DNA of 64,000 nucleotides, taken from Clostridia bacterium. Its GTDB lineage: Bacteria > Bacillota > Clostridia > Christensenellales > Aristaeellaceae. Position 1 is the first letter of the stretch, and each line of letters starts with the position of its first letter. The stretch lies in contig JAFUTW010000041.1 of assembly GCA_017484085.1 (NCBI GenBank), positions 31,090 through 95,089 of the forward strand, given 5' to 3'. Under the pieces are notes generated by a model, which was given only the letters and a program-made list of their open reading frames with translations, had not been told where the DNA came from and ran no database searches. Made by a program: the position numbers and the translations under genes. Shown in pieces: positions 15,072 through 25,033 of the stretch.

Positions 15072-16820
15072 TCAATTCATTTTGCCGGCGAGCTCTGCGT
15101 AGAGCCCGCCTTTTTTCAGCAGTTCGTCATGCGTGCCCCGCTCCCGGATGCCGTGATCGTCCAGGATGAGGATCTCATCGGCATTGCGGATGGTGTAGAG
15201 CCGGTGGGCGATCACCAGGGTGGTGCGCCCGCGGGCCAAATCGGAAAGGCTCTTCTGGATGCGCCGCTCGGTCACCGTATCCAGCGCGGACGTCGCCTCG
15301 TCCAGGATGAGCACCTGCGGGTTTTTAAGGAAGATGCGCGCGATGGCGATGCGCTGCTTCTGCACGCCGGAGAGGAGCACGCCGCGCTCGCCGACAGGCG
15401 TGTCATAGCCCTGCGGCATGGCGAGGATGTCCTCGTGGATCTCGGCGCGCCGGGCCGCCTCCTCCACTTCCTGCCGCGATGCGCCGGGTCTTCCGTAAAG
15501 GATGTTTTCCGCCACCGTCCCGGGGAAGAGGAAGACGTCCTGCTGTACGATGCCGATGGCGCCGCGAAGGTCAGCGAGGCGGAGGCTCCGGATATCCCTG
15601 CCGTCCAGCAGGATGCGGCCTTCCGTCGTCTCGTAAAAGCGCGGGATCAGCTGGCACAGCGTGGTTTTGCCGCCGCCGCTGGGACCGGCCAGCGCCAGCA
15701 TTTCACCGGGGCGGATATGCAGGCTGACGTGGGAGAGCACCTCGTCTTTTCCTTCCCCGTAGGCGAAGGAGACGTCTTCAAACGTGATTTCGCCCTTCAC
15801 ATCGCCAAGCGGCTGCGCATCCTCTGCATCGTGGATGGAGGGCTCTTCGTGCATGATTTCGGAAAAGCGGAGAAAGCCGGCCATCCCCTGGGTGAAGAGC
15901 TCCGTGAAGTTTGTCAGCTTGCGGATGGGGCTCTGGATACTCGCCACGTACATATTGAAGGTGACGAGGGTCGCAATATCCATGGAACTGCGGAGGATGA
16001 GGAACGCGCCCACGCAGACCACGGACAGGCTCATCAGGTTCAGCATGAATTCGGTGCCCGACATGAAGCCGGCCATGGTGCGGTAGTATACGCCGCGGGC
16101 AGCCCTGTACTCCTCCGTGCAGCGGCTGAATTTTTTGATCTCCTCCGCCTCGTTGCCGAAAGCGCGGGATACGCGGATGCCGGAAATGGCGCTTTCGATC
16201 TCCTCGTTGATGCCGGCGACTTTGCGCTTGACCTCTTTGGAGGCGCGCATCATCGCGCGGCGGCGGGAGGTGATGAACAGGAGGATGAGCGGCACCGTGC
16301 AGATCAGCACGAGGGCCAGGCTCCGCTGGATGCGCCAGAGCACGACGGAGGCGCCGATCAGTGTGACGCAGGAGATGAACAGGTCTTCCGGGCCGTGATG
16401 CGCCAGCTCCGTGACGTCGAAGAGGTCGCTGGTCACACGGCTCATCAGCTGCCCCGTCCGGTTTCGGTCGAAGAAGGAAAAGTCCAGCGTTTCCAGGTGG
16501 CGGAAGAGGTCGCGGCGCATGTCCGCCTCGATGGAAACGCCCATCGTATGCCCCAGGAAGGTGACGATCCACTGGCAGGCCGTCCGCAGGATAAAGAAGC
16601 CCAGCATTATGAGGCTGACCAGCGCCAGCGTGCGCGCCGCGCCCTGCGGGATGTACACATAGAGCATCCTGCGGGTGACGACCGGGAAAAAGACGTCCAC
16701 CAGCGCGATGACGAGCGCACAGACCATATCCAGAAAGAAGATGCCCAGATGGGGCTTATAATAGGCCGCGAACTCGGCAAGGTGCGAGTCGCGGCGTTTG
16801 TTTGCGGAAGATTTCTGCAT
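15072..16820 (-). CDS. ABC exporter, fused membrane and ATPase domains
   Basis: 582 residues. An N-terminal type IV exporter transmembrane domain (six segments, about 25-310) is followed by the nucleotide-binding domain: Walker A ALAGPSGGGKTTL, Q-loop IVQQDVFLFPG, signature LLSGVQKQRIAIAR (SGVQK instead of SGGQ), Walker B VLILDEATSALD and the H-loop IAHRLYTI. It is an MsbA/LmrA-like half transporter that would act as a homodimer; no partner half is adjacent. The signature's second Gly is Val, a mild deviation. The start at 16820 follows GGAGG. It is last in a leftward operon, 56 bp after the MFS carrier. Confidence 0.93.
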   Translation of the reverse strand: MQKSSANKRRDSHLAEFAAYYKPHLGIFFLDMVCALVIALVDVFFPVVTRRMLYVYIPQGAARTLALVSLIMLGFFILRTACQWIVTFLGHTMGVSIEADMRRDLFRHLETLDFSFFDRNRTGQLMSRVTSDLFDVTELAHHGPEDLFISCVTLIGASVVLWRIQRSLALVLICTVPLILLFITSRRRAMMRASKEVKRKVAGINEEIESAISGIRVSRAFGNEAEEIKKFSRCTEEYRAARGVYYRTMAGFMSGTEFMLNLMSLSVVCVGAFLILRSSMDIATLVTFNMYVASIQSPIRKLTNFTELFTQGMAGFLRFSEIMHEEPSIHDAEDAQPLGDVKGEITFEDVSFAYGEGKDEVLSHVSLHIRPGEMLALAGPSGGGKTTLCQLIPRFYETTEGRILLDGRDIRSLRLADLRGAIGIVQQDVFLFPGTVAENILYGRPGASRQEVEEAARRAEIHEDILAMPQGYDTPVGERGVLLSGVQKQRIAIARIFLKNPQVLILDEATSALDTVTERRIQKSLSDLARGRTTLVIAHRLYTIRNADEILILDDHGIRERGTHDELLKKGGLYAELAGKMN

Positions 16821-16876
16821 TGCGGGATCCTCCAGATTTGTAGAAGGAATACCGGTTCTGTGGTAAAAGCTGTCTG

Positions 16877-18247
16877 TCAACGGATACCCAGGCGGGCATA
16901 GACCTTCTTCTCGTTGTACATGAGGAAGAGCACGCCGCCAAGGATGCACACCGCCGCCGCTGCGACCGCCGTGATGCGGTAGCCGAGGCCGGTTTCGGGG
17001 CGGATCGTGGCAAAGGCCGTCACCAGCAGCATGGCGACGGACTGCCCGAGCTTGAAGGCGAAGGTGCGCGCGGCAAAGAACATACCGCTGCGGTTCTCAC
17101 GGGTTTCCAGCGCATCGCACTCCGCGATGTCCGCCACCACCGCCTGCGGCAGGATGCCGAAGATGGCCTGCGCGGGAGAGGCGAGGACGCAGAGGATGAA
17201 GCCCTGCACAGCCGGCGGGAAGGGCAGGGCATCACCGAAGAAGGCGGTGAAGATAAAGCTCAGGCTGAAGATGCAGAAGGCCACGAGGATCAGCCGCTTC
17301 TTGCCGAATCTGGGCGTCAGGCGGTTGACGGGGATATAAAAGATGAGGGAGAGCGCCGTCATCAGCACGAAGTAGAGGGTGGACATGCTCTCATCCAGAT
17401 GCAGCAGGGAGGTGACGAAGAAGGGGAGCGCTGTCTGGAACATCGTGATACCCAGGAAGTAGGCGATGTCGCTGGCAACGAAAAGCCGGAAATCCCTGTT
17501 GCGGAAGGTCGCGGAGAGAGAGCCCCACGCGGAGCTGTTGTTGGGATGGATCTCCACATAATCCCGCTCCCGGATGGTGAAGACAGGGACGAACATGCAG
17601 ATGCAGCCGATCAGCGCGATGAGCGTGAAGGTGAGCCGTATGGCGCTGACGCGGTCGCCGGTGATCCCTTGGAGCGCGCCCCAGATGACGGGGGCCAGAT
17701 AGGCGACGGCCATGCCGGCGATATACGTGAAGGAGATGGCGGTGGAGATCGCCATGCGAGTCTTCTGGTCGGCGCCCAGCTCCGGGATGAGCGCGTTGTA
17801 GGGCGTGCAGTACATGGTCATGAAGAAGTAGAACAGCATCAGCATGACAAAGAGGAAGAGCGCGTTGAGCGGACTCTCACCCCCGACGGGAGACCAGAAG
17901 GTCAGCACGCAGCTGGCGGCAAACGGGATGGCGGCCGCCCTCATGAAGGGGATGCGCCGCCCGTCTTTGGAGGTGCAGCGGTCGGAGCGGGAGGCGATGA
18001 AGGGATCGGTCACCGCATCAAAGATCCGTCCGGCGGCGGTGATGGCGCCCAGAATGGTCAGCGCTCCGAGGATCACGCGCCCCTGGGGAATAAAGACCGG
18101 CTGACCGGCGGCCTGGGTGGCCGGGTCGGGCTGATAGTAATTGACGAGCCAGCTGGAAATGAGCGCTGCCAGCACGGACCAACCGAACTGGCCGACGGCA
18201 AAGCACCAGACCTTGCCGGTGGACAGCTTTTTGAGACTGCGTTGCAT
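16877..18247 (-). CDS. MFS carrier of the glycoside-pentoside-hexuronide (GPH) type
   Basis: 456 residues with about 12 membrane segments. It matches the MelB/GPH group: GRIFDAVTDPFIASRSDR (about 60-80; the conserved D-P--G/DR loop), RRIPFMRAAAIPFA, and YNALIPELGADQKTR (about 150), the family's PY-AL-PE motif. These carriers usually co-transport sugars or glycosides with a cation. AAGGAG fits the ATG at 18247 with 7 nt; an ATG at 18268 lies before the SD and is rejected. It lies between two M14-like deacylase genes and an ABC exporter, so its substrate may be an acylated or amidated small molecule. Substrate not readable. Confidence 0.88.
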   Translation of the reverse strand: MQRSLKKLSTGKVWCFAVGQFGWSVLAALISSWLVNYYQPDPATQAAGQPVFIPQGRVILGALTILGAITAAGRIFDAVTDPFIASRSDRCTSKDGRRIPFMRAAAIPFAASCVLTFWSPVGGESPLNALFLFVMLMLFYFFMTMYCTPYNALIPELGADQKTRMAISTAISFTYIAGMAVAYLAPVIWGALQGITGDRVSAIRLTFTLIALIGCICMFVPVFTIRERDYVEIHPNNSSAWGSLSATFRNRDFRLFVASDIAYFLGITMFQTALPFFVTSLLHLDESMSTLYFVLMTALSLIFYIPVNRLTPRFGKKRLILVAFCIFSLSFIFTAFFGDALPFPPAVQGFILCVLASPAQAIFGILPQAVVADIAECDALETRENRSGMFFAARTFAFKLGQSVAMLLVTAFATIRPETGLGYRITAVAAAAVCILGGVLFLMYNEKKVYARLGIR

Positions 18248-18289
18248 GGTAAAACTCCTTAGGTTCATTGCGGGACAGGCTGTGAGGGT

Positions 18290-19219
18290 TTACTTTCCCG
18301 TCAGCACCTGAAAGACGGGGCTGTACTGCGTGATGAACGGCCCCTCCTGCACGAAGAAGAGCACGCCGGTCGCCGGCGTCTTGAGTACCTCTTTGACGGA
18401 GCCGTCCGACGGGTTCAGCAGGAAAGCCAGCTGCTCGCCGCGCCGCACGTGCGCGCCGGCGAATTTGACGCGGCGCAGAAGGCCGGCGGCGCCTGCGGAG
18501 ACCTGTGTGAGATCCCCTTCCGTGATGACGCTGGCCGTATGCCCGGGCGAGTTCTCGCTGCGGATGATGCCGCGGGTGTTGAGGAAGCGAATGATGGCGC
18601 GAAGCGTCTGCTCCGCTGCGGTTTCGTCGATCTCATGCGTCTTTCCCGCGTACAGGGAGTATGCCTGCGTGCCGGAGAGCTGCCACGCGTAATTGAGGGT
18701 CGTCTTATCTGTGATGCGGGGCTTCCGGACGTAGACGTACGGCAGCCCGAACTCGCAGCCAAGCTCAGGGTTCTGCCTGCCCGTATCCATGACGCGGACA
18801 TGCGGGACGAAGGAGCCGGGCTGATAGAAGCTGGTGAGCTGGATGCCGTAGCGGTAGAGCTTCAGCGTGGAGAAGAGCCCGTCCGCGATGCGCTCCGTCG
18901 TGCTGCCCGCGGCGTCGCCGGGGAAGCAGCGGTTGATGTCCATGTTTTCCGGCGCCCAGAGGCGGGTCCCAACGTTCATGGAAGCGCCGATGGCCGTCGG
19001 GATGACGGTGACGGTACGCCCAGGAAGGATGCCGCCTTCCTTTTCCACGTCCCGCAGGAAGGAGACCAGCCTGGCGCAGACGTAGAGCTGCTGCACCTCG
19101 TCGCCGCGCAGCGCACCCAGGATGATGCAGCTCTTCTCGCCCTTTCCGAAGCGGTAGGAGAGGATCTTCATGTCGTCCCGGAAGTAGGAGGGGACGGTGT
19201 ACAGGACTTCTTTTTTCAT
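18290..19219 (-). CDS. M14 succinylglutamate desuccinylase/aspartoacylase-like protein, zinc ligands lost
   Basis: 309 residues, homologous in layout to the gene just upstream. The family's zinc motif HGxE reads LRGDEVQQ here (His replaced by Arg, Glu kept), and the position of the later zinc His (DVHAS in the neighbour) reads QLTSF. Two of three zinc ligands are thus missing. In contrast the substrate-binding DINRCFPG motif is intact. The C-terminal lipoyl-like beta domain (HVRRGEQLAFLLN..TPATGVLFF) is present. It is probably non-catalytic, perhaps a partner or regulator of its paralogue. The ATG overlaps the previous stop (ATGA), so the two are translationally coupled, with SD AAAGGAG. Confidence 0.83.
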   Translation of the reverse strand: MKKEVLYTVPSYFRDDMKILSYRFGKGEKSCIILGALRGDEVQQLYVCARLVSFLRDVEKEGGILPGRTVTVIPTAIGASMNVGTRLWAPENMDINRCFPGDAAGSTTERIADGLFSTLKLYRYGIQLTSFYQPGSFVPHVRVMDTGRQNPELGCEFGLPYVYVRKPRITDKTTLNYAWQLSGTQAYSLYAGKTHEIDETAAEQTLRAIIRFLNTRGIIRSENSPGHTASVITEGDLTQVSAGAAGLLRRVKFAGAHVRRGEQLAFLLNPSDGSVKEVLKTPATGVLFFVQEGPFITQYSPVFQVLTGK

Positions 19220-20172
19220 ACGGGCTCCTTTCGGATGCGCGCGATCAGCGTGCCCGGATAAACGGCGGAATAGCTGCGCTGGCTGAAGACCAGGCCGGAA
19301 GCGGGCGCGGTGACACGCTCGCGAACGACGCCCTCACAGGCATCGACGACCGTGCCCAGCAGGTCGCCTTTACGCACCTCGGTGCCGATGCGGTCCTCAG
19401 GGACATAAACGCCCGGATTGCAGCAGGTGACGCGACAGACCTCCGCCTTGGTGCGCACCACGGGGATAGCCTCCGGCGCAGGGGCCTGCTGTGTTTCACC
19501 CGTCCACAGCCCCAGTTCGCGCATCTTGCAGAAGATGCCAGAAACGACGCCTGCAGCGATCTCCTGCGGCTTGCGCCGGCGCTCGTCCGCTTCCAGGATG
19601 AGCGCGTCCGTGCCCGCCGCGCACAGCGCGGAGGTGAGGGAAGAGCCGTAGGCCGCGTACTCGGGATAGACCCAGATGAGATCGGGGCAGAGCGTGCGCG
19701 CCTTGGGGATCAGCCGGTCGGCGTCCGCCTCGTTCATGCGCACCTCGTAAAGCTCGCTTTTGTAGTGCGTGGAGGCGTGCACGTCCAGCACGAGGTCGGC
19801 GCCCAGCATATCCTGCATGACGGCATGGCAGAGGATCTCCAGGGGCGTTCCCTGCGGATTGCCGGGGAAGGCGAGGTTCATGTCCAGCCGGATGCCGGCA
19901 GGGACCATCCGCTCCATGATGTCCAGGCCCAGCGGGTTGAGCATGGGATAGATGTCCACGGTGCCGCGGAGGCTTTCCGGTTCCCGCTGGATGCGGTCCG
20001 CCACCTGAAAGCAGATCAGCTGGCCCATCATCTCATCGCCGTGGGTACCGGCGGCGATGCAGAGCCGCCCGCCGGCAAGCCCGGAGGCGTACCGGCAGCG
20101 GCGGATGGCCCACTGCTCTTCAAACGGCAGGCTGGCGCTTGCGATTTTTGTGATCTCTTTGGTTACAGGCAA
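19216..20172 (-). CDS. M14 succinylglutamate desuccinylase/aspartoacylase family deacylase
   Basis: 318 residues from the TTG at 20172. Zinc motifs are complete: GTHGDEMM (His, Glu) and LVLDVHASTHY (His). Catalytic Glu candidate is in LILEADERRR. The substrate motif usually DxNRxFPG reads DMNLAFPG, with the Arg replaced by Leu. A C-terminal beta domain (VRKGDLLGTVVDA..APASGLVFSQ) resembles that of other AstE/AspA relatives. It would cleave an N-acyl or amide bond in a small molecule. AAAGGAG sits 9 nt before the TTG at 20172, while the ATG at 20196 has no SD and precedes it, so TTG is preferred. First gene of a four-gene operon. Confidence 0.85.
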   Translation of the reverse strand: MPVTKEITKIASASLPFEEQWAIRRCRYASGLAGGRLCIAAGTHGDEMMGQLICFQVADRIQREPESLRGTVDIYPMLNPLGLDIMERMVPAGIRLDMNLAFPGNPQGTPLEILCHAVMQDMLGADLVLDVHASTHYKSELYEVRMNEADADRLIPKARTLCPDLIWVYPEYAAYGSSLTSALCAAGTDALILEADERRRKPQEIAAGVVSGIFCKMRELGLWTGETQQAPAPEAIPVVRTKAEVCRVTCCNPGVYVPEDRIGTEVRKGDLLGTVVDACEGVVRERVTAPASGLVFSQRSYSAVYPGTLIARIRKEPV

Positions 20173-20371
20173 AACGATCTTCTCCTTTGTGAGCATATCA
20201 AATTTGGTTTGTTATACCCTTTTATTGCCCATTTTATCGCTGAAATCGTATCACAAATGGCACAATTTTGCAAGAAGAAAGCAAAAATGAATGAAAATGG
20301 TGAAAGCATCCCATTGTTCGCCGTATACAGCGCCCGGTGTATTTCCTGCCGGTAAGGCGCACATTCCCGGG

Positions 20372-20399
20372 TTGCAATAGGGCTTGTTTCCGCTATAAT
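20372..20399 (+). promoter_or_regulatory. Promoter for fumC
   Basis: TTGCAA (20372-20377), 16 bp, TATAAT (20394-20399), 46 bp before the GTG start. The 270-bp divergent spacer holds no gene. Confidence 0.6.
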
Positions 20400-20445
20400 T
20401 AGCAAATATAATAAGCAGAGCAAATGACAGCCAGGAGGTAAAGCC

Positions 20446-21822
<1,377 letters not shown>

Positions 21823-21882
21823 GCCCGCCGCCACTCCATACGGGAGAGGACAGAGCAGGCTTACAACAGAGGAGGCACAGCC

Positions 21883-23052
21883 ATGGATTACGGAAAGGTT
21901 TCCCTTGAAAAGCACGCCGAGTGGCGCGGAAAGATCGAGATTGCGACCCGCGCGCCGCTGGACAGCGCGGAGGCGCTCAGCCTGGCGTACACGCCGGGCG
22001 TTGCAGCACCCTGCCTGGAGATCCAGAAGGACTACGGAAAATCCTTTGAACTGACCAGGCGCTGGAATACCGTCGCCGTCATCACGGACGGGACCGCGAT
22101 CCTCGGCCTGGGTGACATCGGGCCGGAGGCGGGCATGCCGGTCATGGAAGGCAAGTGCGCGCTGTTCAAGGCCTTCGGCGACGTGGATGCCATCCCCCTG
22201 TGCATCCGGAGCAAGGACGTGGACGAACTGGTGCGTACCATCTACCTCATCTCCGGCAGCTTCGGCGGCATCAACCTGGAGGACATTGCGGCGCCGCGCT
22301 GCTTTGAAATCGAACGCCGGCTGAAGGAGTGCTGCGACATCCCCGTCTTCCATGACGATCAGCACGGCACCGCCATCGTGGTGGGCGCCGCGATGCTGAA
22401 CGCCCTGCGCGTCGCGGAGAAAGAGATCGGAGAGGTGCGCGTCGTCATCAACGGTGCGGGTTCGGCCGGCATCGCCATCGGCCGCCACCTCATGGGGCTG
22501 GGCGTCAGGCATCTCAAGATGGTGGACCGCTGCGGCATCCTGTGCGAAGGCGCCGATATGAACCCGGCGCAGGCGGAAATGGCGCGCCTCACCAATCCGG
22601 AACATTTTTCCGGAAAACTGGCGGACGCGCTGCGCGGAGCGGACGTGTTTATCGGCGTCAGCGCGCCGCACATCGTCAGCCGTGAAATGATCGCCTCCAT
22701 GGCAGAGCGCGCCATCGTCTTTCCCATGGCCAATCCCGTGCCCGAAATCGAACCGGAGGAGGCGAAGGCCGCCGGTGCGCTGGTCGTCGGCACCGGGCGC
22801 AGCGACCATCCCAACCAGATCAACAACGTGCTTTGCTTCCCGGGCCTGTTCCGCGGCGCGCTGGATGTCCGTGCCTCCGATATCAACGAAGCGATGCGCA
22901 TGGCTGCCTCCCATGCGCTCGCCGGACTCATCCTGCCCGGCGAGCTGTCGGCGGAGTACATCCTGCCGCGCGCATTCGATCCGCGCGTGGGGCCGGCGGT
23001 CGCCGCTGCCGTCGCAAAGGCGGCCCGTGAGAGCGGCGTTGCCAGAATCTGA
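21883..23052 (+). CDS. Malic enzyme (NAD(P)-dependent malate dehydrogenase, decarboxylating)
   Basis: 389 residues, the short bacterial form. Seen are [14 protein letters not shown] (about 34-47), [25 protein letters not shown] with the catalytic Lys region, [12 protein letters not shown] (metal-binding Asp pair), a dinucleotide fold [14 protein letters not shown], and [11 protein letters not shown]. It converts malate to pyruvate and CO2. SD GGAGG. It sits between fumC and guaA; guaA begins 23 bp downstream, so all three may be cotranscribed. Confidence 0.95.
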   Translation: MDYGKVSLEKHAEWRGKIEIATRAPLDSAEALSLAYTPGVAAPCLEIQKDYGKSFELTRRWNTVAVITDGTAILGLGDIGPEAGMPVMEGKCALFKAFGDVDAIPLCIRSKDVDELVRTIYLISGSFGGINLEDIAAPRCFEIERRLKECCDIPVFHDDQHGTAIVVGAAMLNALRVAEKEIGEVRVVINGAGSAGIAIGRHLMGLGVRHLKMVDRCGILCEGADMNPAQAEMARLTNPEHFSGKLADALRGADVFIGVSAPHIVSREMIASMAERAIVFPMANPVPEIEPEEAKAAGALVVGTGRSDHPNQINNVLCFPGLFRGALDVRASDINEAMRMAASHALAGLILPGELSAEYILPRAFDPRVGPAVAAAVAKAARESGVARI

Positions 23053-23075
23053 CAGACATACAGGGAGGGACCGGC

Positions 23076-24629
23076 ATGAATCATCCGCAGCTCATCCTCA
23101 TCGTGGATTTCGGGGCACAGTACACACAGCTCATCGCCAGGCGCGTGCGTGAGGCACACGTCTACTGCGAGGTCATCCCCTTTACTTCAACGCTGGAGGA
23201 CATCGCCTCAAAGCACCCGGTCGGCATCATCCTGTCCGGCGGACCGGCTTCCGTGCTGGATGAGGACGCGCCCCGTGTCGATCCCGGCATCTATGCGCTC
23301 GGCGTGCCCGTCCTGGGCATCTGCTACGGCATGCAGCTGACGGCCCACCTGCTGGGCGGAACGGTCCGGCGCGCGTCCCAGCGCGAGTACGGCCCCGTTC
23401 CTGTGCGCTTTGATACCTCCTGCCCGCTGTTTGCGGAGTTGCCGGAGGAATCCGTCTGCTGGATGAGCCACACCTACCATGTGACGACGAGCCCGGAAGG
23501 CTTCATCTCGACGGCCCGCAGCGAAAACTGCGCCTTCTGTGCGATGGCAGACGAAAAACGGCGCCTGTACGCGGTGCAGTTCCATCCGGAGGTCACGCAT
23601 ACGCAGTACGGTCGGCAGCTGCTGACAAACTTCCTGACCCGCATCTGCGGCTGCACGGGAGATTGGACGATGAGCGCCTTTATCGATCTTTCCGTTCAGG
23701 CCATCCGAAAGAAGGTCGGAGAGAAGGATCATGTGCTTCTGGGCCTGTCCGGCGGGGTGGATTCTTCCGTTGCGGCGGCGCTGATCGCCCGCGCGATCGG
23801 CAGCAGGCTGACGTGCGTCTACGTGGATCACGGTTTTATGCGCAAGGATGAAACGGAGATGGTGAGGGAGGTCTTTACCGGCCTGTTCCCCGTTCACCTC
23901 GTCATAGCGGACGCGCGGGAGCGCTTCCTTGAAAAGCTGAAGGGCGTCCGCGACCCGGAGGAAAAGCGCAAGCGCATCGGCGCGGAGTTCGTCGCGTGCT
24001 TTGCGGACGAGGCGCGCCGGCTGGAAAACGTGCGCTTCCTCGCCCAGGGGACGATCTATCCGGACGTCATCGAGTCCGGCTCTGTCAAGGGCAGCGCGGT
24101 CATCAAATCCCACCACAACGTGGGCGGGCTGCCCGACGACGTGGCGGCGCGCTTTACGGGCGGCCTGGTGGAGCCGCTGCGCATGCTCTTCAAGGACGAG
24201 GTGCGCAGCCTCGGCGAAGCGCTGGGCCTGCCGCAGGAACTCGTGTGGCGGCAGCCCTTCCCGGGGCCCGGCCTGGCCATCCGCATCATGGGCGAGGTGA
24301 CGGCGGAGAAGCTGGAGGTCGTGCGCGCGTCGGATGCGATCCTGCGCGAGGAGATCGCCGCGGCGGGGCTTGCGCGCAGCGTCAGCCAGTATTTTACGGT
24401 GCTGACCGACACCCTGAGCGTCGGTGTGATGGGCGACGAGCGCACGCGCGAAAACGTGCTGGCGCTCCGCGCCGTTACGACGGACGACTTTATGACGGTC
24501 GACTGGGCGCGCCTCCCCTGGGAGGTGCTCTCCCGGATCAGCGAGCGCATCGTCAACGAGGTGCCGCATGTCAACCGCATCGTTTACGACATCACGACCA
24601 AGCCGCCGGCAACGGTGGAGTGGGAGTAA
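23076..24629 (+). CDS. guaA: GMP synthase (glutamine-hydrolysing)
   Basis: 517 residues, standard length. Class I amidotransferase domain: [19 protein letters not shown] (N-terminus), nucleophile GICYGMQ (Cys about 86), and HPEVTHT with the catalytic His-Glu. ATP pyrophosphatase domain: [13 protein letters not shown] (P-loop, about 228-240). The dimerisation domain is complete, ending [11 protein letters not shown]. It converts XMP to GMP. SD GGGAGG. Joined to fumC and malic enzyme by close spacing. Confidence 0.98.
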   Translation: MNHPQLILIVDFGAQYTQLIARRVREAHVYCEVIPFTSTLEDIASKHPVGIILSGGPASVLDEDAPRVDPGIYALGVPVLGICYGMQLTAHLLGGTVRRASQREYGPVPVRFDTSCPLFAELPEESVCWMSHTYHVTTSPEGFISTARSENCAFCAMADEKRRLYAVQFHPEVTHTQYGRQLLTNFLTRICGCTGDWTMSAFIDLSVQAIRKKVGEKDHVLLGLSGGVDSSVAAALIARAIGSRLTCVYVDHGFMRKDETEMVREVFTGLFPVHLVIADARERFLEKLKGVRDPEEKRKRIGAEFVACFADEARRLENVRFLAQGTIYPDVIESGSVKGSAVIKSHHNVGGLPDDVAARFTGGLVEPLRMLFKDEVRSLGEALGLPQELVWRQPFPGPGLAIRIMGEVTAEKLEVVRASDAILREEIAAAGLARSVSQYFTVLTDTLSVGVMGDERTRENVLALRAVTTDDFMTVDWARLPWEVLSRISERIVNEVPHVNRIVYDITTKPPATVEWE

Positions 24630-24748
24630 AAAACGCCTGAACAGAAGCCGGTACATATACGGGTGCCAAATGAATCCAGTTGAGTGCCGGCGACAGACAG
24701 GCAGCATTTCTATAAGATTCGCTGTGTAATCTCCCGCTTATACGATCT

Positions 24749-24799
24749 AAAAAACCTTACTGATCTTCAGAATAAAACCGAAGAATCAGCAAGGTTTTT
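24749..24799 (+). terminator. Terminator-like hairpin downstream of guaA
   Basis: AAAAACCTTACTGATCTTC pairs, with one or two mismatches, with GAAGAATCAGCAAGGTTTTT, and the T-run is built into the stem end. It lies 120 bp after guaA in decayed sequence. Confidence 0.6.
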
Positions 24800-24807
24800 C
24801 TATTGCC

Positions 24808-24920
24808 TTGATTCCTTCCTGCGAAATGAGACGATCACCCGCGTTCTTGCTTCTCTCAAAGAAAAGGGGCTGACCAGCCGTATCGGCGCCAATAGCACCG
24901 GATACCGGCAAGTGAAATAG
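24808..24920 (+). pseudogene. Remnant: C-terminal winged helix of a RecG-like/AlbA-type ATP-binding protein
   Basis: The last 33 codons read LRNETITRVLASLKEKGLTSRIGANSTGYRQVK and end in TAG. The pattern LKEKGLI-RIGANKTGYW is the typical tail of the putative DNA-binding ATP-dependent helicase-like proteins (AlbA_2 group). No start or upstream domain remains. I treat it as a gene scar; assignment is from remembered motif only. Confidence 0.45.
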
Positions 24921-24945
24921 TCTTATCGTGGCAATAAATGCATGC

Positions 24946-25014
24946 TTGACGTATATGAGGCTCTCAGGTATAATTTTATCAACCCTGCAGTTGACAACCG
25001 CCCGGTTGATAAAA
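24946..25014 (+). promoter_or_regulatory. Promoter with palindromic operator for the AAA ATPase gene
   Basis: TTGACG (24946-24951), 17 bp, TATAAT (24969-24974). Starting at the last base of the -10 is TTTTATCAACC (24974-24984), whose perfect inverted partner GGTTGATAAAA is at 25004-25014; between them is the smaller palindrome GTTGACAAC (24990-24998). All elements share a GTTGA/TCAAC half-site. The layout fits a repressor site just downstream of the -10, perhaps autoregulatory. Confidence 0.7.
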
Positions 25015-25033
25015 CGGATTGTGAGGAAAGAGC

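Noticed and set aside
15066-16901. 611-codon plus-strand frame opposite the ABC exporter
   Set aside because: The minus strand encodes a complete ABC transporter; the plus frame has no recognisable domain.
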